From Elmis aenea (lineage: Eukaryota; Arthropoda; Insecta; Coleoptera; Elmidae): a DNA stretch of 64,000 bases. Below are positions 13,691-26,300 of this stretch, in pieces (positions within the stretch are counted from its first letter, which is position 1; each line of letters opens with the position of its first letter). The position numbers and the translations under genes were made by a program. The stretch lies in the NCBI GenBank assembly GCA_947652605.1, contig OX393576.1:61728966-61792965 (forward strand). The letters run 5' to 3'. The notes beneath the pieces were generated by a model. It did no database searches. It saw nothing but the letters and a program-made list of their open reading frames with translations, and had not been told where the DNA came from.

Positions 13691-16600
13691 ATGATTGTGA
13701 AAGCCTTTTTAGTACTTTTAATGCTTGGAACAATAGCATCTCTGAGTCGAGAAAAATTCGAAGATAAAACTGAATGTCCCACAGTAAAAGCAATAAGAAA
13801 TTTTAATTTAGAACAGGTAGATATACATTAGCATATATAGAAATTATTGTTGTTAATTAAAACTGATTTGTCGCCAAGTGTCAAAAAAACTCCGTCATGG
13901 TTATGTCCTCCGTTTGTTTTTTAACAAGCGTATCGGGTACACTTAAGTATTATTTACGTTCGACTACTGATTTATTGATAACTTTTTCTTGATATCCTGC
14001 ATTTTTTTAACACATTTTGATGGAACTAGGCCTTTCTTAAAATAATAAAGATAACAGCTGTAAAATGGATTAATTTTTGTTTAGTTAATCTAACACTTTA
14101 AAAAGATAAATCATCAATCCTTTTGAAAATTTTAAAATAGTCGGTTTTATAAATTAAATAAAAGGAAAGTATCTTTGTGTTGCCAGTTTTCGCTGTGAAA
14201 AAAAAGCATCCGCTATCCGTTATCACCTAGAACCTAGATGGTTAATTATCATTAAGTCACTACATAAAAATTTGAAAGTTGACGAACTATTGCTCTGGTA
14301 TTTGCTCACAAATATTAGTAGCAAATTCTTTGACCCAAAGAATTCCATTCTGTCTATAAAATAAAATTAGAAAAATAAACTAATTAACCATAATTATATG
14401 TATTACTTATTTATGTAATTAATTAATTTTTTCTAATTAAGTTTACTCGACATCAGTAAACTTAATTAAGTACATATAATCTACAGTTTATATACATTTA
14501 ATTTTTTTATAGCTAGAATAATAATATTGGCTATTTAGCCACAGGGAATATTATTACATTTGAAGAAATTAAATGTATTGAGTAAAAAAGTGTAAGCTTA
14601 TTAACATATGAGCAACTTTAATTAAACATATTATTTGAAATAAGATAGCTAAAGCTTTCGATGAAAAGACAATTCTTAAAACTACCTAGCATTTCTGCCA
14701 AAGAACCCTTGAAAAAGAGAGAAGGAAATTTTGAATAAACTTAGTTATATTAATAAATAATACACTAAAATAATAAAGCGTTTAAAAACTACTTTGTGAG
14801 ATTTTTTACGATTTAAATATTCTTTTTAGATATTAAGATTTGTAATACAACTTTAACATTTCTAATATATTCATTACTTACACTGTATATTTAACAACAC
14901 AACTAAATGATATTCAATGTGCGAATTGTATACGTGTGCAATAAAACATAGTTTTAGTGTTACAAGTATTGATGTTACTAGATGTTTTAATGTTGCATTG
15001 TGTATTAAATTTAAATATGATATGTAAATATGTCAACAAAATAAACTTGGCAGTTATAATATCGATAATTATTTGCTAAGTCCGTTAGAATTTTGATGTG
15101 AATCTAACGGTCTAGCTTCATTTTCAAAATTTTAGGGTCTAAAGCGGCCCCTACACCATCAATATTATTGTGCAATATTGCTCATTGCACAATATTATTG
15201 GCCGTTTGTGGATCGTATTGAAAGGTTGCACAATATATTAAGTGAATTCAAAATTTTTAGATATTTATTGCGCAATACGAAATATATTGCATCGTCTGTG
15301 TGCAACATTGAGCAATATTGATTCAGTTTTAACCAAAACTTTGTAGAGCAAACATCGTGAAAAATATCCAAGTTAAAGGGAGGAGAGAAAATTTATTTTA
15401 GAGTGTATTAAAGTTTATCATACTTTATCAGCTCTGTGGGATGTTAAGTGCAAGGATTAATGCAATAGAATTTTTAAAAAAATGAACAATATGAGGAACT
15501 GCTTCGAAAATATAGAGAGAGATATCCGGATGCTGATAAACAGGAATTGATTACAAAATTCAATTCCTTACTTACTTATTTCAGAAAAAACTGAAACGGA
15601 TAAGTAATTCTGAAAGAAATGGTATTGGAGCAGACGATGTCGTATCGCCAACGTTATGGTATTTTGAAGAAATGAAGTTTCTTACAGCTCAAGAGGAGCC
15701 AAGTAGGTACTTCTCAAAATATAGCAGCTCATCAAATGATGCACCGTCTAGTCGCAAAAAGTTTCGAAAAGCACTTGGTTAAGTGAATCTTAGTTCGTTT
15801 AATAAATTTTCATGAGTGTACTGCTTTCTTTTCTGAAACCACTGCTTCATCCATCCGCTCTTTTTCTCGATTTTTTCTTAAGCAAACAGCCAGTGCAATG
15901 GTCACACAGCTAGCTTCGGTATCACTCACCATGTTAACTGCACAAAATTCAAACCAACTAAAAATTGGACAATAATATTGCACTGTTTGGAGTATCAAGA
16001 AAAAATATTTTGCAATATATTGCCGCAATAATATTGATCATCTAGGGGCCGCTTTACTTGGACGCAATTTTGAACTGGAATTTGGCAGTTTTTGAAGTGT
16101 TTCAGTCTGATTTGGTTTTCGAACATTTTTTAAAGACGGATTAAAGTGGCAAAATATCTTGTCAGGTATTTTTAAACGACCTTCAAGTAAGACCCAAAAA
16201 TTCATTTTTAAAAGCCAAGTCCTATTAAAATCGTAAACAATTTACATGATTTAGAATTGGACCATCTTTAGTAACCTTTAAACATGTACATTAAATTAAA
16301 AAAGTATCTAGGTCATCTGAAGGGGGCCAATGTGATATAACCGAAACGCCGAAAACGATGGTTTTTAAAACACCAAGTTTGTAATGAAATTATTTTTATG
16401 CATTTAAGATGTTGGGCAAATGGTACGTGGTTCAATACTATGCAAGTTCTGAAGAAGCTCTGGTATATCGTTGCATGCAAGCTGAATTTACAATGTCACC
16501 TCAACTTGATGAAGTTACAATGAATTTCACCTACAGTTTTACAGATGACCCCCTAAATGAACAACTTATTGGAAATATTACGTGGACTATACCTGACCCT

Positions 16601-17124
16601 GCTACACCATCCCATTGGACACACTCTGAGGATACTTGTAAGCTCATTAAATAGTTGAAATTATTTCGTAATTATGCTTAAAAATTGTATTTGACTTTTC
16701 TAAAGTTGACCTCCTCTGTTCTAACTTTTTAAAGTATGCTGTATATTAAAAACTACAAAATGTACAGTATATAATTCAAAAATTATGTTTATTTTTAGAT
16801 GAAGGGGTGTACAATACTTTTGTGTTGGACTCAGACTACACCTCGTGGGCTTTGCTATTGCATTGTGCAGAAAAATCCAAAAGTCCTCGTTATCTTTCGA
16901 GTTTTATTATGAGTCGACAACCACTGCTTGAAAAAAATGTTATTGCTTATCTTAGAGACAAATTACCGCGTTATGATGTGGATGTAACTTATTGTTTTGA
17001 TATGTCTCAAGATGAATGTGATGTTTCTCAAACAGGTATTTATATACCACCCTCAGTTGTCGTCAATAGATTACCACCAGCTTTAAGAAGACATCCTTTG
17101 AAAACCCATCATAAAAACAAATAG
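13691..17124 (+). CDS. Secreted lipocalin, apolipoprotein D-like (3 exons)
   Basis: The exons are 13691-13816, 16409-16637 and 16799-17124. All junctions are GT-AG and the frame is kept, giving 226 aa. Residues 1-18 form a hydrophobic signal peptide (MIVKAFLVLLMLGTIASLS). The mature protein has the lipocalin G-x-W signature right after the first junction (LGKWYVVQYY). It also has four or more cysteines consistent with the paired disulfides of the ApoD/Lazarillo class, and a TDxxYTSWALLLHC-like segment (VLDSDYTSWALLLHC) typical of strand G/H. Lipocalins bind small hydrophobic ligands in a beta-barrel outside the cell; the ligand here is unknown. The tail after residue about 190 (PPALRRHPLKTHHKNK) is basic and unusual. 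Intron 1 (2.6 kb) holds a PIF/Harbinger-like element at 15141-16055. Reading through from exon 2 gives a false short frame ending at 16654. Confidence 0.85.
15141..16055. mobile_element. PIF/Harbinger-like element with decayed MADF-type gene, in lipocalin intron 1
   Basis: The inverted termini are AAAGCGGCCCCTA...ATCAATATTATTG (from 15141) and the complement ending CTAGGGGCCGCTTT (16055). Subterminal ATATTGCGCAATA-like words occur on both sides. Between them, about 15385-15780 (+), lies a broken reading frame. Its pieces (LWDVKCKD; YEELLRKYRERYPDADKQEL; VVSPTLWYFEEMKFL) have the spacing of a MADF/Myb-like DNA-binding protein, the second gene of PIF/Harbinger transposons. It carries stops and frameshifts and no DDE transposase. 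A clean 3-bp target duplication could not be confirmed. Confidence 0.65.
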
Positions 17125-17213
17125 TTTTATTATCTGGTAATCTGTATTTATAATCCTTATTATCATCAGATAGTTTAAAAATTCTTGTAAATCAGGATAA
17201 TTATCCTTTTTGT

Positions 17214-17709
17214 CAGGGCCGTTCACAAAAAAATCGGGCCCCGGGTAAGCAGTAGACAGCGGACCCCCCCCTTTTTTTTTAATTGTAAAATTTGAGCTAG
17301 CATTTTGATATACAGGGGACCATCCTATGTAATTCTGTATTAAAAATTCGAGAAAAAATAATTCAAAGCTAAATGTTTAATATAATATAATAATCCAAGT
17401 CTCTAAAGTTCTTCGACTACATCTCCTTTTTTTTTCTTTTCTGGGATCCAGGATTTAGGATATTGTTCCATCTTCATTTTATATAAATTAAATTTTATTC
17501 AATGTTCGTTAATAATAATAATCTGTTATGAAAGAGAACTATTTATATTCCATTATATATAAATAGTAATTAAGATAATAAACAATGTAATCGGGGCCGT
17601 AACAATATTTGTAAACAAAATATTTCGTATTAGCTCGAATCTGGGCCCCCTTTGCAACACCGGGCCCCGGGAATTAGTCCCATCTCCCCCCCCCCTGTGA
17701 TAGGCCCTG
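17214..17709. mobile_element. hAT-type MITE, family CAGGGCCGTTCACAAA, copy 1
   Basis: The termini are CAGGGCCGTTCACAAAAA and TGTGATAGGCCCTG, with GGGCCCCGGG words just inside each end. The flanking octamers CTTTTTGT / CTTTTTAT match at 7 of 8 positions. It lies just downstream of the lipocalin stop codon. The other family member is the outermost element at 51184-54341. Confidence 0.75.
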
Positions 17710-17997
17710 CTTTTTATATAACATTTTTGTTTAAAAATGAGTTTGATTATTCTACAATAAACGTTTTAAAATATTTCTTAAGTTATCAATTTATTTTAAA
17801 AGCGGTTTATGTGGCATTATTTAACAATTGATAGAAGTAATACTTTGAATAAATAAACTAGTTACCGAATGTAAATTAATTTTAAATGAATATCAAACTG
17901 GATTTTGTGAAATTAGTGTTAATTTAAGAAGATTAAAAAATTAAAATATTAAACAGGTAAAGGAAGAAGGGAAGAACGCATAATAATGACTTTTAAT

Positions 17998-18712
17998 CAG
18001 TGATGTGAAATGACGGTCATTTATGATTGTGACGTCATGACCGTCATGACCGGTCATATGACCGTCATTTATGATTGTTTTTATAACAATGGTATAAAAT
18101 GAATATATTTGTAATAGGAATAATAAATAAAAAGCAGAATTATTAGTATCAGTATCTCTATCTGGGTATTGTATTTCTTCAGAGAAGGCTCTAGAAGTCG
18201 AGGGAGTTGAAGGTGATTTTGGACTACTTATGCTGAGAGCTAAACATTTTTTAATAAAATTTTTATTTGAGTTTAAACTTTAATTTTACATGCTCTGGGC
18301 ATTTCTTGCATGTTGTAATTAAATGTTCTGCCATTCTAGTGGCATGTAATCCGTATCTCTTTCTACAAAATTGGCAACCATAAGTAGCTACCTTTTGCTG
18401 CGAACTTGCAGGATAACGTACAAAACAGTAAAATACCTTCCCTTTTCTCCGCATTGTGTTTACCAACTTTCAGAACACTATACATATAGTGGTATTTACA
18501 TTTTTATTAACGATATTGCAATTAAGATTAACACAAATCAATTGACAACCACCATGTAAACTTAAAACTGTCATTTTTGGATGTTAGAAAAACTGTCATT
18601 TTGAATTTTGGAGCTTAGAATGGTCACGGTCATTTAAAATCATTGTGACGTGACGTCATGACCGTCATGACAGACTGTCATGACGCGGTCATATGACACA
18701 CTCACATCACTG
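17998..18712. mobile_element. hAT-type element with BED zinc-finger remnant, TSD CTTTTAAT
   Basis: The termini are CAGTGATGTGAAATGAC and, inverted, ending CTCACATCACTG. Perfect 8-bp repeats CTTTTAAT flank it (17990-17997 and 18713-18720). The subterminal DNA is packed with GTCATGACCGTCATGAC palindromes on both sides, which are candidate transposase-binding sites. It is a deletion derivative: only an N-terminal piece of a transposase-like gene remains (18263-18466, - strand). Confidence 0.88.
18263..18466 (-). pseudogene. BED-type zinc finger, N-terminal remnant of a hAT transposase
   Basis: The 67-residue - strand frame contains YGCQFCRKRYGLHATRMAEHLI then TCKKCPEHVK: a C-x2-C pair followed by His and Cys at BED-finger spacing. 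BED fingers bind the subterminal repeats of hAT elements. The catalytic and dimerisation parts are absent, and the piece sits centrally inside the flanking inverted repeats. It is probably non-functional, although a repressor-like DNA-binding peptide cannot be excluded. Confidence 0.6.
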
Positions 18713-18720
18713 CTTTTAAT

Positions 18721-19337
18721 AGTAAAACTGTATTGGAAGTGTATTTTAGGTCGTTTGCACATGTATATGTTTTGAGTAGTAACTCTTTCGTCTTTTAGGG
18801 CTTGTGCTTCATAGTTCAAATGACCGCTGTTGGTTTGAACTGTGTATATTTAAAAGCCAGTGTGATGTTGAATAATTTAGTGTTTTTAATGATTTTTTAA
18901 AATTAAGAAGCAGCTGTGAGCCTAGTAAAAAGAAAGTTTAATGTTGTTTACGTAAGTTCCATTAATTTTAACGTATTATTAAATTCGTTTTGACTTTGGT
19001 AAAGCTGTTTTTACATTGTTATGACCCAACATTTGCTCTTTTAACATCTACCACTCCTAATTTAAAACAAAAGGTCCGTTTTAAAATAATTAATATTTAT
19101 TTACAATAAAAATAACAGCACACAATTGTTAACAAAATAATATTTATACAATAATCACCATAAAAATACTTTTTAATGAAGACACTTTACAAGTTAAAAT
19201 TTCACTGACTTCATAATATATTATGTTGATTTTTGATTCAATCAATTAGGACTAACACTATTTTTCACTACTCAAAACCAGGTAACTGTATGGATCAATA
19301 ACGATTTATTTTAATAATTAACGGTATTTTCTTCATT
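18721..19337. other. Spacer and probable WDR44 3' UTR
   Basis: This lies downstream (in - strand sense) of the WDR44 stop at 19338. A - strand AATAAA (complement at about 19097-19102) could serve for polyadenylation. Nothing else was recognised. Confidence 0.4.
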
Positions 19338-22300
19338 TCACGCAAGGGCTGAAACTGGTAGTGAGCTGTGCTTTGGTTTCATTTTGTTTATAAAAACCTT
19401 GATACATCCGTTAAAATCAGCAGACAGTAGTACGTGACCCCCACAGCCTTTTTTACGTTGTTCGATCATTGGATCTACCACCTGCAACCAATTTTACACA
19501 TTTAATCAACATTTTCTTTTACAAAAAACATTTATTTACATACCTCATCTATAGCTTGTGATGCATTTTCATTTTTGGTTTGCTCCTCAACCATTTTGAT
19601 GATGGCATCAGGGTTGGGTGCAAAAATTGCACACGTAACGACAGCATTATGTGCTTTAACGGCTTCCCAGAAGTCATTTCGGTCTCTCCTCACAGAAGAA
19701 AATTTCGAATAATCGTGATTCGTCTTCCAGATGTAAATATCTCGGTTTTCAGAACCGCTTACTATATATTTTCCGTCGTGACTAAAACTCGCTTTGATTT
19801 GACTGCTTACGTTAACGAATCCTTTCCCTTTATATTTGCAAGATAGATTTAGGTCTCTTAAATCGTAAAGACGAATACGACTGTCGTTAGAAGCCACCAA
19901 TATTTTGTCTTCACCTGGCATTGGCTCAATCCCGGTAATTTTCCTGCCTTGAGCGTTTTTCCCTCTTGTAGATCGTACGTGAATCTGTGTGTGGTATTTT
20001 AATTGGTCGGTGTTGTAAAATATGCAGCGGCCATCGTATGAACCAACGACAGCAAATTTGCCATTTTGACAGAAGTTGGCTGCCGTTATTAACTTTGAAG
20101 TGCCCTCTACTTCATTCCATACAGCAACCTACAACAATTAATATAAAAACATAAAAAATAATCAAGTGAAACAGATAAAACATTACCTTTTTATCTGGTA
20201 TGTTCCACAGCCTGATTTTACCGTCAAGTGAACCACTTAAAAAGTATCGATCATCTCTTGGATGAAAAACTATGGCAGTTACGAAGTCAATGTGTTGAAA
20301 GCAACATAAACATTCTTTTCTAGAAATATGCCACAATCGAACAGTCTTATCCATGGACGAAGATAATATGAAATAATTTTTGGACCACGAGACATCCAAC
20401 AAATCCGACGTGTGCCCAGAATATGTGCAGAAAGGCTTCGACACGAAAATATGTTTAGTGCCTTCTTCAGATTTCAGAGCTTCAAGTGCTGCTATACCAA
20501 CATCATCAGCAGAATGATGGGAAACCAGCGATTCTTGCGATGGGGTCGGCGAAACTTTCTCTGCATTATATTTTGATCTCATATCCTAGACACCAAGACA
20601 AAAATGTTGTGATTACATTAAATTGCTTAAAAGTGGTAAAACTGTTTACCTGAAAAAACTGGAATGCATCTTTAACCACCCAAATTCTGAGGACCTTATC
20701 CTGACCAGCAGTTGCCAATAAACGGCCACAACAGGAAAATTTCATGCACCAAATAGCACCTTCATGTTCGTCTTTTAATTCTTGTACATGTTGAATATTT
20801 TCAAGCTCGTATGGCCCTTTATGTGAATTAGAAGCCTTAAAAAGATTCAATTGAAAATATAAATAAAACAATATTAATCAAATTACCTTTAATTTGATAT
20901 TTTGCTCTCCTGGATTCACCTCATCCACGATATCCATAACATCCTCTTTATGTCGTGCGTGAGACACCTCGTGTGCTATAGTCTTTGCTTTATGCATGGT
21001 TTTTTTAACCGTCGAACCAAGGAACCGTTTTAATTTCGCAGTCTTTCTTCTCACTCGACCGATTTCAACATCGTTCTCATCGCCTAGAGGTATATCTATT
21101 TTTTTACTCTCTATGCTCTCCTCGTCGGATTCCTTCTCTTTATCCAAACTGGAATTACTTACATACTCCGAAGTTAATCGCATGATGTGCAGTGATAAAG
21201 GATTGATGCACTGGGGCAACTTTTCTTCGGCGACGCTTAGAGGTACGCGTTCTCCCGTGTCTAGGTTTAGGACCGTTACTTGTTCGAGAATTTCCCTATC
21301 AGATAATTGTTTTCCGGAATCAGTGCGTGTTCGTACACATATGTTCAGTTGTTTCAGCATATTTTCATCACCGGCAGATTTACGACGTTCCTTTGAATCT
21401 TTGGCTCGATGATGATTGATGCTTCTATAAAATTAAAAATTATAAACTGGTTGACTAACTCTGAATAATAATATACAATACCTATGTGGTCCTAAACTGT
21501 AATGTCCTACACTACTTCGACTAGCTGTACTCCTGGGGCTGCCAGCAGGCGGCTGTTCGTTAGCCACCAAAAGTAATTCAATTTTAAGTTTTCCAACTTC
21601 TTCTTGGTTGGGACCTTGTGCTTTAGATTTATCATCATCTTGAGGTTTGACTACGTACTGTCCTTTTATTGCTTGTTTTATATCCAATGAATGTACTGAG
21701 CGCATTGTACTCGATTTGGACGAATCGGAACTCTGTGACTGTAATGTTTTTGACTTGGGGCCTGGAAGTTTATCTAATGAATCTTCAAATTCCCTCGTTA
21801 ATGATTCTATCGTACTTGCTGGACTTGCTAGTGAAGAAGAAGTGAAACTATGGCTTGATACAGAGGGCTAAAACAAAAATTAACTTAAAGAATGGCTTCT
21901 TTAACATTACGAGATAATAAAATACTAACCGTAAGTGATAAAGAAGAAGATGTACTGGTAAGTTTCTTTTTTCTTCGAGGGGGTGCAACTGGAACATCAT
22001 GTTTTGCAGATGAATAAATATGTGAGTTATTAGTCTTTTGTGTGGTAGATGGTTTTGTGCTGGCAATAACATCTGGTTCTTGAAATGGAAGACATGAAGG
22101 CTTTCCACATTGTGCTGTAGGTTCTGAAAGAGTAACAGTGCTTGGATATTGGGAAAATTCTTTAGAACTCGGAGTTGATTCCGAGTCACGTGAACTTGTC
22201 GACAAAGTTGATGCAGACGCTGCTTTTTTATTCTCTTTAACACTGTTTGAATCTGCAAAATAATAAAAGCATATTTATTACAACTGTGTAATGTGTAAAA

Positions 22301-23117
22301 TGAATATGAAACTTACTGCTGTCGACAAGACCTCCTAAAATTCGTCCCACTCGTCCCAAAGAATTTAAACTTTGTAAACTAACTGTGTCAACTTCTATAA
22401 TTCGAAATGGATGTGATGCTCGATTGGATGTGGCAAAAACACCTTCAACAGATGAAGTTTGGCTATCGGGAGGAGTGATATTGTTTGCTTGACAGTCTTC
22501 ATCATCAGTTTGTAACTTTTGACGCAGTTCTTTAAATTTACGTCCCACCGCGGTAGCTGGTTTGCTCTGATATAAAATAATGTTAAATAAATAATTTAAA
22601 ACACGCAAATATGAATTCACTCACAAAAAGATGGTCGTCAGCAGCACGTCTGTCATTTGAACTGAAAGGTCGATTTGATTTTTCTTTATTTGCATTGTTT
22701 GAAGTTTCTGCGGTGAAGATGTTAGGCTCAGAACTCGCCCTATGCGATATCGTGTCCTTAGGTAGTTTATTCTCCTTTCTGAAAAAGTTTAAAAATTCCG
22801 CCACATTAATCAAAATTCACGCGCGAAGCTTATCCACCAATAGAATTGCCAAAATTTGCGCACGTGATCAAGGACTTCTGGATGTTACCCAAAACTGTCA
22901 AATGGTTGTTTTTATCAATTGTTTAACTATTAAAGAACAAACAATATATTATGCCTAAATTATAAATTAATCCCTGCCCAAATGAGGAGCCCCCTAAAGG
23001 TATTTATTATCATTTTCAGTATATTACATATGTAAAAAAATCATATCCCTACCTTGCTATGTGCGAGGGTGTAATATCTTCTGCATCGTAAAATTCATCT
23101 GAATCACTACTAGACAT
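19338..23117 (-). CDS. WDR44: WDR44, Rab11-binding WD40-repeat protein (10 exons)
   Basis: Exons in transcript order: 23117-23053, 22778-22625, 22566-22317, 22252-21930, 21867-21482, 21424-20887, 20835-20650, 20585-20187, 20128-19544, 19481-19338. All introns are GT-AG and the frame is kept, giving 1009 aa. The N-terminus (SDSDEFYDAEDI, residues 4-15) fits the FFAT-like VAP-binding motif of the family. A proline/basic block (VPVAPPRRKKK, residues 243-253) matches the region of WDR44 that binds SH3/BAR proteins. The middle (exons 5-6) contains the family Rab11-binding region and the coiled KKTMHKAKTIAHEVSHARH segment. Residues from about 590 form WD40 blades (GAIWCMKFS...LATAGQDKVLRIW; VSWSKNYFILSSSMDKTVRLW; FLSGSLDGKIRLWNIPDKK; VGSYDGRC; YIVSGSENRDIYIWK). 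WDR44 is a Rab11 effector on recycling and tubular endosomes. It is divergent from FMR1, with 240 bp between start codons. All introns are short (about 50 to 275 bp). Confidence 0.95.
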
Positions 23118-23357
23118 TTCGATTAATACACAGATCAATTTTATGAGGGTGAGTAATTTATATCTAGAAAAATAGTTTTTGATAGATTCACTGACATCTA
23201 ACCGCCATGACTTAACTGTCAAACGAAATAACCATTTTGCCGTCTTTTACCGACCAATCCGTTTGTAGAAGTCTGTCATTCTTTTTATTCGTCTCAGAGC
23301 TGTAGCACATCCCGTACCCAATTCAAGGCTATTTCCTCACCCAAGAACCAAATCAAC
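23118..23357. promoter_or_regulatory. Shared WDR44/FMR1 intergenic promoter
   Basis: Only 240 bp separate the two outward-facing start codons, and this must hold both 5' UTRs and both promoters. No TATA box at a sensible distance or CGG-repeat tract was seen. It is relatively GC-richer than the flanks. A bidirectional promoter is inferred from geometry only. Confidence 0.65.
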
Positions 23358-26300
23358 ATGGAGGACCTGGTAGTGGAAGTATGCGGCGAAAACGGTGCTC
23401 TTTATAAGGTTTGTATTAATTGAAGTATACGTTTTTTACGCCATATTTGTGTTTATAGTGAAACGTAAAAAGTTGCTTTCTGTATTGAATGTATAGAAAG
23501 GTTCGAATCGGTCATACTTGTGTGGAATTGTGCAAATTTGTGAATCCTGAACGCGCTTTTTCTGACGCCATGACCAATTGACAGGGCGTGAATATCCATG
23601 TGTCTTAAAATAAATCTATTCTCGTTAATAATATATGTTGTAACTTTAAACATCAACTTATTTTCGAAGTAAAGTGCCTAAATTCTGCTTGTCCCCAAGA
23701 ATTAAGCACTTTAAAATTAGGTTAAGAAAAGTATCAGATTACATTCATTCCTATCATCATAATTTCGAGTTTAGTACACTTTTTGGACAGTAATTAAACC
23801 CGTAATTTTCTTGCAGGGCTATATATTAGATGTATTCGATGAAGAGGTACTAATTCACTTTGAAGATGAGTAAGTAGCGTTGTTGAGACTCGTTTAAGTG
23901 CACACTAATACCCGGTTTGTTTTAGCTGGCAACCAGATTCAAAGTTTCCTTATTCACAAGTGCGATTTCCACCTAAAACGGATCCTAAAATCGAATTCTT
24001 GGAAAATCAGGAGGTGGAAGTATATTCACGTGCCAATAGTCAAGAAGCAAACGGCTGGTGGAAGTGTCGAATTAAGGTAAGCCACGATAGATGATTTTCG
24101 GTCGCATCGATGTAATGTGGATCGTTTTCAGATGATGAAAGGTGATTTTTACGTATTAGAATATTTAGGTTGGGATACAACGTACACAGAAATAGTGAGT
24201 AGTGATCGACTTCGAACCAAGAATAATAACCCGGCTATCGAGAAGGGCATGTTCCACAAATTTGAAATAGAGATTCCAGAAGACGTTCGTGAATAGTGAG
24301 TTACTTTTAAGCGTTAGTTGGGCTTTGGCCAACGTTTTTGTGTGTTTGCAGTGCGAAAATCGAAAATGCACACAAGGAGTTTCAGAAAGCGATAGGTGCT
24401 GGTGTAGTTCGTTATATTCCCGAACGAGGGATGTTGGTGATTATTTCTCGTAACGAAGCTAGTCGCAAGATTGCATCGATGCTTCAGGAGATGCATTTTC
24501 GTAACTTGTCGCAAAAGGTACTATTACTTAAACGCACTGAAGAGGCAGCAAGGCAACTAGAGAGCACTAAACTTGCAACTGTTGGAGGGTGAGTATTTCT
24601 GTTTGATTTAACTAAAATGTTATTGCTTGTTGAAGAATTAATCTGGGTTGTGCCTAATTGCGATAATGTTTTTAATTTTTAATAGAGTTTTTGTTGAATA
24701 TGTTAGGCATTAACCACTTAACAACATTTAAGACCGGTTTTTTTTATTCCTTGGAGAGTTTATGATTTATTTGAATGATAAGTATTGAGTGTCTGTCTTT
24801 TCCTACTTACAAATATAGTTTTTTGTGGTGATAGGAGAAATCTTATCAGTTTAAAATGTTCGGGGAACTACTGATTTTCCCAATGATATTTCAGCTCTTA
24901 AAATTTAACAAACTAGAACTGATTACATACTTAACGAGTATTTAAATTAAACTAAATTTCTGAGTCATATTGCCCTTTTAAAAGAGATTGTTTTATCAAT
25001 TTTTCAATCTAAAATTCATGCACAGTTTTTTGATTCATGTATTTAAGCATGTTGATAATTATTATAAGTATATTTTATCTTGAACGCGTAATTACGTCAG
25101 AGTTTAATAAAGACAATCATTTTTAGGTATAAAAAAGTTGTAATAAACAGATTTTGTAATGTTTCGCCGTTTTTAACAAAGAAAGCTTTCTTTTATGTAG
25201 TTTGTGAGTCGTAACTTCGACTTTTCAGTCTTTCGACCTGTTGATTACTTTTGACGGTTACTTTTGTTTGTTAATAAATTTTTTGTGATTATTAATTATT
25301 GGTTGTGGCTATTTGCACCTACAGTAGGTACGAATAATTGGCTATTTGCACCTACTGTAGGTAAATACGAATAATTGGCTATTTGCACCTACTGTATAGG
25401 CATATACCGCTTGTAACTGAGTTCTGGTACACCCCCTTTTTTACTTTAGTTTTAATTTTTCATAAATAAACTTTTATACAGATGATATGTGTAAATACTG
25501 GGTTATATGAACACATGTACACTATTATTTCAATTCCGGTTTTGTCGGAAATTACCCTGTATATTTTATATTTTTGAAAAGAGGAGGCAACTTTGAATAC
25601 AACTGCATCAATTTGATTAATTTTAATAACCTCAAATAATTTTTGTACAAATATTTATTTGCCGTTACCTGCATAAATTGAATTTTATTATGTCAACAAG
25701 TGTCTGAAAAAGGTTTTTCGTACATTTTAATTAACATTTAGGTTACTTTAATCGGTTTTGAAGGTTGCAGACTATTTTTTGATCAATAACATATATTTGT
25801 GTTGAAAGGCTGCCTGCCTCAAAGAATTAAAATATTATAAAAACTTATTTAGATATTCTATTAATCGTAGTATACTGTTCATAATTGCAACAAATTATCA
25901 CTAATTTTTTTTATGAAATAACTATATTAGTTACAAGTTACAACTATAATTTGTTTTGTTGCACTTAGGCACAGTGTACTGCGATTAATAGGATAGCTTA
26001 ACAAGTTTTTATAATATTTTAAGTCTGTGAAGCAGCAATCCAACACATATATAAGTTATTGGTATTGTTAAATTCGTCAGGAAATACTCTATTTAAATAA
26101 GTGCATGTACTACTGCATTTGCATTTGTCAAAAAACCGATTTGCAATCTTCAAAGCCGATTAAAGTAACCTAAATGGCAATTAAAATTTACAAAAACATT
26201 TGTCGGACACTTGTTGACAAAATAAAATTCAATGTATGTAGGTCACGGCTCACTTAATAAAAAAGTAAATAATTGTTCAAAAATTTTTTAAGGTTATTTA

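Noticed and set aside
21647..22958. + strand open frames across WDR44
   Set aside because: They lie opposite exons that assemble into a full WDR44 protein with correct splice phases.
23118..23357. CGG repeat upstream of FMR1
   Set aside because: No CGG tract is present in the short promoter or 5' UTR.
25303..25400. CRISPR-like repeats with spacers at 25.3 and 28.3 kb
   Set aside because: The spacer parts are the same near-constant word in each unit, and the array is part of inverted transposon ends.
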